Source: Helichrysum umbraculigerum
Lineage: Eukaryota; Streptophyta; Magnoliopsida; Asterales; Asteraceae
DNA length: 64,000 bases
Direction of reading: 5' to 3'
Assembly (NCBI GenBank): GCA_949592205.1
Contig: CATIUR010000005.1
Location: forward strand, 25,933,679-25,997,678
In this document: piece by piece, positions 58,380 to 64,000 of the stretch
How the letters are laid out: every line of letters starts with the position of its first letter
Position numbering within the stretch: position 1 is the stretch's first letter
The notes under the pieces: model-generated
What the model saw: only the letters and a program-made list of their open reading frames with translations
Databases searched by the model: none
Told to the model about the DNA's origin: nothing
Position numbers and translations under genes: made by a program

Positions 58380-58764
58380 TGTGAAAACGTAAGAATGATC
58401 TAGCTCAGATTGTTTAGATCTTGACCTAGGATCAATGATAACAAAGACAATAATTTGCAGCGGAATAAGAACAAATCAATGTTATCTCAACAAGCCCCAA
58501 TATTATTTGATCAGAATAACACGGTTATACAAATATAACAGGATCAAGAAACCTTGATCTTGAGGCTAAATCAAAACCCTAGACGTCTACATTCTTTTGT
58601 GCACACCCAAAACCTACGTCCCTATGTCTCTTTATATAATAGAGATCATCAGGGTTACAAGAAATCATAATTATACTAGGAGACTAATAAAAATAAAACT
58701 ATTTAACTTTAGTCCCTCAACTTTCGTCTTTTATTTTGTCTCATCAAATTAATAAATCCTAACA
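58380..58764 (-). repeat. 5' LTR of the reversed element
   Basis: 385 bp, matching 56049-56433 apart from about three substitutions; adjacent to the PBS. Confidence 0.9.
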
Positions 58765-59146
58765 ATGATGATACCTTGACTTGGAGTTTATAACAATTAT
58801 TTTGCCTTAAACTCATGGAGACATTGTTGATGGAGAAATCAAATCAAAGATTTGATTGTGAGACCTGATATTGTTGAAACCTTTGCTGGATTTTGATGGA
58901 ATTTATCCAAATTGTGTTAAGAGATCTTTTTAGACTTAGTGGATGGATTGAAAGCTGTTAGTTTAAAATTATTATATCAATGGATTGTCATGGAGCGAAT
59001 GTGATATTATCGTGGATTTTGATCATTGGGTTTCGAATATAACTGATGTAGTAACTGATCATTGTGGGGATTATGCGATTGTGACATTTTGGATTATTGA
59101 GCTGGATTAGATTTCGGGGACGAAATCTTTTTAAGGGGGAGAGATT

Positions 59147-59474
59147 TGTAACATCCGCAAATTGGGCCTAGAAGTTTTATATTATTTCCTGATTTTTAGT
59201 TGTTAGGAAATAGTTTTGTTAGATTTGATGAAAATAAATGGTTAAAATAAGTTCAGGACTTATTGTGATTAGTGAAATATTAATTGTTTTAAATTAATAT
59301 AGTTGACGGAACAATAAAACGTTTGGACTCGCAAATGGTTTTCGAGTTCCAGACAATAGGTTGAGAAGGGGTATTAAATTATACCCGTATAATTGAAGTA
59401 GGTTAAAATTGGGCCGACCTTTTTTCCTTTACTTCCCCCTAATCCTTTTATTTCCTGATGCAACCAAAACATAC
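59147..59474 (+). repeat. Truncated 3' LTR of the decayed gag-only element
   Basis: Matches the first 328 bp of the 52220 LTR, then stops abruptly within AAAACATAC and joins inverted gag sequence of another element. Confidence 0.9.
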
Positions 59475-59857
59475 TGACACACATCAAATTTTCTCTCGGT
59501 GTCCCTTAACCAATTCAATGTCACCATTGGATCATTACCTCCCTCAAAGTCTTTGGGTCCACACGCTTTAAAAGTCTTAAATGAACACAACTTATTCTGC
59601 TGATGTGGAGGAGGAGACTGATACGCTTGCTGAGCTACCCTAGATTGTAACTCCAAATACAACTGTTCAATCTTTTTGAGTCTTATCACATCATCTTCTA
59701 ATTGCAACACATAATCCTCTTGACTAGCTTCATCATGATTCACATTTGAAGTACCACCCTGATTAACATTATTAATTTCTGGAGGTGGAAGCTCAGTTCT
59801 AGTAGCATTATTGGGAGTCGTATTCTCATCATCTGCCATTCCTGTACTCACAACCAA
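59475..59857 (-). pseudogene. gag: Truncated gag (second copy in the tandem)
   Basis: Starts like the gag at 63649 (the in-frame MADDENTTP follows a few codons in) and is identical to it up to the DTERKFDVCQ region, where the element ends at the junction with the truncated LTR. About 128 codons remain before unrelated sequence; the zinc knuckles are lost. Confidence 0.9.
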
Positions 59858-60010
59858 AACACAACTTGCAACTTGTTAATCGTTAGTATCACCAATCCCC
59901 CAACCAAAAGCTAATCCCACTAACCGAAAAGTTTGACTAACACCAAATAGATTTGGGATTGAACATTCGCAAATGCCCAATTCACCCAAACCTAGGCTCT
60001 GATACCAACT

Positions 60011-62285
60011 TGTAAGGCCCGGTCCTTACGCAAACCAAAACATATCATTTTAATATTATGTTTCGAAAACGGAAGCGCAAGTCCCCCAAAACAAAACATT
60101 TACCGACTTACAATGCTTCCAAGTTTAACGACGACCAAAATATAACAACATTAGTTAACTATTCACAACCATATTAATTTCAACCCATATTAATACAAAA
60201 CGGGCCTTATATAAAACTTTTCCAAAAGACAACTACAAAAGATCAGAGTTGCGCCAAGCTTAGTCAAACTTCCAGTCAACATCTACAACCCGAACATCTA
60301 CATCAACAACAAGCTAACCTAATCTGCAAAAAGAATCAACAACGAGGGATTAGCTCACGCTAAGTGAATGGAACCGTAACCGACGGTTCAACCCACTCAT
60401 AACAAGTCTTACAACTAAGCAACAACCACAAGTAAAACACATAAGCACATAACGTCAAGAGGACCGGCGGTTCCTGGTATCCACCCAACCCAGAAACCAC
60501 GACTACTGGGCGCTACGCCATTCCCAGTAATCAACCGATAGCTTGAGTACTACCTTCACTGACTAGGCTTGTTCTCAACTATGTGTCTCAAAGAAACCTC
60601 GACAACTACACAGTAGTACCCAAACCCAACCAACAACAGTTGACCTCTGAAAACAACCACATTGCATTCACAATGCAAAAGCACACAACAACAAGCAACA
60701 GTTCACAACTGTTATCAATTAAACAACAATTCAACAACAATCACACAACAACACATATATTCAGTAATATAAACAAACAGACAAGACTGGTACCGGTACG
60801 ACCAATAACAACAACCTACTGATATAAACAATCCTGGTTACCCGTTGTAACCGAACCCGTTACAACTGGGTGAAACCGAGGACTACAATTCCACTCACCG
60901 ATAGTCAAGATCTTCAACTCAGTGGTCTTATGTTACTGAGTTGCCGCCCGCTTATCTGAATAAACAAATAATAACCAAGTCAGTATCTCGCCTCATCAAT
61001 GTATATCTTATACCAATACAAATTCATATATTTCAAAACATATATTTCTAAGCATAAAGTGCCACTAAAATGTCACGGAAGTGCCACTAAAGCAATATCA
61101 TATACAATACCCAATTGACTTTAAACTCTTTCATTAAGCCCCGAAATCCCTTAAAATCGTTCACATTATTATGTATTTCTTTTAATAAAAAGTGCCACTA
61201 AATTACCGTTTAAGTGCCACAAAAGGAATGTCAACCATAAGTGCCACTAAAAACACCATCTTCTAAACACTTATGCATTTTCAAAATTTACAAAATCCTT
61301 CAAAATAATTCATGCAAACGCGATCCGGAAAACATTGGTGGGATCGCGTTCCCCTTTGAAAATAATTCTGTCACCGTTTTACACTACGAAACGCGATCCG
61401 GGAAAGGTGGCAGGATCGCGTTCGCAAGAACAAAATCCGTTTGAAATGAGATTACACAATGGAACGCGATCCGGGTTCATAGCTGGGATCGCGTTCGCAA
61501 GCTTAAAAACGACCTGCACTTCAGCTTCAAACCAACTCCGAAACCAAAACTCCATTTTACCAAAATCAGATTACAAACACGAAATTACACAAAAAAATGA
61601 CCATAACTTCGACCATAAACATGTAATAACAACAACAAACACTTTCTAACAACAATCTAACTCATGCATCACTATCAAACCAATCAAAATCATCAAACCC
61701 TAACCTATGAACTAAATGAAGAACACTAACCATTTCTAGCATTCAATCATCATATGATCATGTAAAATCGTTATCTAATCATGTTGTAACTAATATCTAG
61801 CATCAATTTCACATAATCACATATGTTCATCATTTTCCCCATTTCTACAATATAAGCTCAAGAACACAAAATGACATACAATCAAATGGAGAAGATGATA
61901 TAGATGATGAAGAAACTCAGATTCCTTTAGCACGATTTTGACACAATAATTTGTTCTTGATTTTCTTTTGAATTTATGGATGAAGAACTTGAGAGAGTTT
62001 GAGAAATGATAGTGAAATAAGTTAGGTGATAAAGATCCAGATACTTCCACCGCCCCATCTTTTATTATGTATAAATTATACCCGTTCTTAACCTATTGTC
62101 TGGAACCCGAAAATACCTGTAAGTCAAAATACTTTTATTTTTCCGTCAACTTTGTTTATTTAAATTAAACAATATTTCATTAGTCACAATTAAAACTGAG
62201 GCTCTTTTACTTGTTTATTCTTAATTAAACCAACCACACTTATTAAAATACAATTTATTTCCAGGCCCAGAAACAGGGTGTTACA
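60011..62285 (-). repeat. Full LTR of the minus-strand gag-only element (2275 bp)
   Basis: On the minus strand it begins TGTAACACCCTG and ends GGGCCTTACA. It shares opening, layout and CG-rich array with the LTR at 11819 but is clearly diverged. Donor-like GTTAGTGTTC (minus, 61730) and acceptor-like TTTTTGCAG (minus, 60324) match positions in the related LTRs. Confidence 0.9.
61317..61496. repeat. Three-unit CG-rich inverted-repeat array, 73-bp period
   Basis: AACGCGATCC arms start at 61317, 61390 and 61463, exactly 73 bp apart, each followed after 13-14 bp by GGATCGCGTT. Loops and 38-39 bp spacers differ. On the minus strand one spacer resembles a spacer of the 12.6-kb array. Confidence 0.95.
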
Positions 62286-62380
62286 AATCTTCCCCCCTTA
62301 AAGGATTTCGTCCCCGAAATCCAATCCCACACATAATAGACCAAACGCTACAATCACACATGGGCATACAATACTATAAA

Positions 62381-63649
62381 CTATATTACATCAAAGTCAA
62401 TATAGAATCTACCTTGGTTATTCACTTCAAGCAATTCCCCCACTGTCATTTGATCTCCCACTGTCATATGAAAAGCTCGTGGAGGCGCCATCTTTCTCTT
62501 TTGTCCAATTGATGATGCAGAACCCGAACCAGAACCCGAACTTCCAGCTAAACCAGAACCTTGTCTAACATATTCCGGACATTGACCTGCCCGATGACCC
62601 TCTTTCTTGCAGTTCCAACACACAGACTGAGGAAAAGTACAATCTCTACTACCATGCCCCAATGCTCCACACTTAATGCACCTTAATGTTTGAGGAGTAC
62701 ATGGACCCGAATGCCTCGACCTACAAGTGGCACACCAAGGGTTTGGATCACTACCCACCGAGCCCTCGCTAAACTCAATCCTCCGATTCTGACTCTTACT
62801 TCCAGTAGTACCACTCTTAGATTATTGCACCAACTTATTCTTACCCGACTTCTCCCATGCTTGATTGTCACTATGCACCGACCTAGCTAACTCAAAAGCC
62901 TCGGTCAAAGAACGTGCCAACCTCACTGATGTCCGGTACTGTGGGGGTAAAGTCTTAACAAAATGGGTAATCCTAGTCCTCTCGTCCGGAACCCATTGCT
63001 GAACAAATCTTAACTTATCAGTGAATTGATTGATAAGTTCATCCATTGTTATTTTCTCAGAAAACTCCAAATCCAAAAACTCCTGCCTAAGTCTAATCAT
63101 ATCAAACTCAGAGCAAAATTGTTTACTAACCTCTCTATGAAACTCAGCCCAAGTAATTCTAGATCTCTGCTCCGGTGTCATTTGTGCAGTCGCAGAATCC
63201 CACCAGTTCATAGCTTGACCTTTCAATAGCTGAACCGCATACTTAACTCTTAACTCATCTTCACACTGACACACATCAAATTTTCTCTCGGTGTCCCTTA
63301 ACCAATTCAATGTCACCATTGGATCATTACCTCCCTCAAAGTCTTTGGGTCCACACGCTTTAAAAGTCTTAAATGAACACAACTTATTCTGCTGATGTGG
63401 AGGAGGAGACTGATACGCTTGCTGAGCTACCCTAGATTGTAACTCCAAATACAACTGTTCAATCTTTTTGAGTCTTATCACATCATCTTCTAATTGCAAC
63501 ACATAATCCTCTTGACTAGCTTCATCATGATTCACATTTGAAGTACCACCCTGATTAACATTATTAATTTCTGGAGGTGGAAGCTCAGTTCTAGTAGCAT
63601 TATTGGGAGTCGTATTCTCATCATCTGCCATTCCTGTACTCACAACCAA
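62381..63649 (-). pseudogene. gag: Gag of the minus-strand gag-only element, one in-frame stop
   Basis: One frame of about 423 codons, homologous to the gag at 14185. It has the acidic coiled N-terminus, the gag core (NWLRDTERKFDVCQC, LLKGQAMNWWDS, RFVQQWVPDERTRITHFV) and the zinc region CATCRSRHSGPC, CIKCGALGHGSRDC and CWNCKKEGHRAGQC. A TAA at 62822-62824 interrupts it between core and zinc region. Near the end MTVGD/MTVGE is duplicated. It ends where the protease would start. The capsid half could still be made alone. Confidence 0.88.
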
Positions 63650-63802
63650 AACACAACTTGCAACTTGTTAATCGTTAGTATCACCAATCCCCCAACCAAA
63701 AGCTAATCCCACTAACCGAAAAGTTTGACTAACACCAAATAGATTTGGGATTGAACATTCGCAAATGCCCAATTCACCCAAACCTAGGCTCTGATACCAA
63801 CT

Positions 63803-64000
63803 TGTAAGGCCCGGTCCTTACGCAAACCAAAACATATCATTTTAATATTATGTTTCGAAAACGGAAGCGCAAGTCCCCCAAAACAAAACATTTACCGACT
63901 TACAATGCTTCCAAGTTTAACGACGACCAAAATATAACAACATTAGTTAACTATTCACAACCATATTAATTTCAACCCATATTAATACAAAACGGGCCTT
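63803..64000 (-). repeat. Partial LTR at the right window edge
   Basis: The 3' end of another copy of the 2275-bp LTR; 198 bp are visible, matching 60011-60208. The PBS follows at plus 63788-63799 on the minus strand. Confidence 0.9.

Larger units (their letters stand above)
56049..58764 (-). mobile_element. Reversed non-autonomous LTR element without coding capacity (Copia-like ends)
   Basis: Two 385-bp LTRs (56049-56433 and 58380-58764) flank 1946 bp, with the duplication ATGAT at 56044-56048 and 58765-58769. Read on the minus strand, the LTR starts TGTTAGGATT and ends CGTTTTCACA. The PBS (TGGTATCAGAGC) lies next to the right LTR (plus 58366-58377) and a polypurine tract (AGGGGAAGA) next to the left one, so transcription is right to left. 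About three LTR differences were seen. No gag or pol frame exists. Confidence 0.9.
52220..59474 (+). mobile_element. Decayed gag-only Gypsy-like LTR element, truncated, with nested insertion
   Basis: 5' LTR (52220-54212), PBS, a broken gag, about 1 kb of remaining internal sequence interrupted by the reversed element at 56049-58764, a polypurine tract (AAGGGGGAGAGA, 59133-59144) and only the first 328 bp of a 3' LTR (59147-59474). The comparable LTR parts differ at about five positions, so it is older than the insertions at 9-28 kb. No pol sequence was recognised. Confidence 0.88.
59475..64000 (-). mobile_element. Tandem LTR-gag array of a gag-only Gypsy-like element, minus strand
   Basis: Reading right to left: end of an LTR (64000-63803), PBS, gag (63649-62381), polypurine tract, full LTR (62285-60011), PBS again, and the first third of a second gag (59857-59475) cut by the junction with the neighbouring element. 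59475-60208 repeats 63267-64000 without a difference I could find, offset 3792. The shared LTR between two gag regions indicates unequal recombination between LTRs or an equivalent duplication. Confidence 0.88.

Overview
The window is nuclear DNA of a flowering plant: genes carry many GT-AG introns, the land between them is AT-rich, and nested LTR retrotransposons and MITEs occupy over half of it. The protein families fit a eudicot. An Asteraceae origin is my guess, from the long Copia element with extra open frames after pol; the sequence does not prove it.

Five cellular genes are visible: an RLCK/RLK-type kinase (4054-8344, +), cyclase-associated protein CAP1 (30314-35003, +), a small B12D/MLRQ-like membrane protein (35671-36223, -), a GH17 beta-1,3-glucanase with a CBM43 domain (38414-42863, +) and the heterotrimeric G-protein beta subunit (45250-50513, +). 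I rebuilt every exon chain by hand; all close in frame with GT-AG introns. From memory, the kinase, CAP1, GH17 and G-beta resemble Arabidopsis At4g34500, At4g34490, At4g34480 and At4g34460, so this looks like a collinear block inflated by transposons. A slightly degenerate tRNA-Glu(UUC) lies at 43289.

Repeat layout: 1-2912 is the 3' end of a chromodomain-type Gypsy element that landed in a MITE. 9272-27949 is an 18.7-kb Ty1/Copia insertion with apparently identical 450-bp LTRs and a 5-bp target duplication (AAGAA). Its gag is split by a young 5.9-kb gag-only LTR element (11819-17763, duplication AAAAT), and its pol has one in-frame TAG. After pol it carries a second repeat-rich, TATA-containing module and two extra frames. 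28118-29509 is a Mutator-like element with a perfect 9-bp duplication. 52220-59474 is a decayed gag-only Gypsy-like element holding a reversed pol-less LTR element (56049-58764). 59475-64000 is a reverse-strand LTR-gag-LTR-gag tandem with a 3792-bp period.

The most unusual signals are in non-coding parts of these elements. (1) Several LTRs carry arrays of a perfect inverted repeat, AACGCGATCC-N13/14-GGATCGCGTT, at a strict 73-74-bp period, with conserved arms but variable loops and spacers; a related LTR carries GCGACGCGA four times at exactly 22 bp. (2) The Copia element has the same motif-TATA-leader layout twice, once in the LTR before gag and once internally before the extra ORFs, both packed with GCGTCACTT/AAGTGACGC motifs. 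(3) The two extra frames meet at an 11-bp tandem repeat whose copy number sets whether they are joined.
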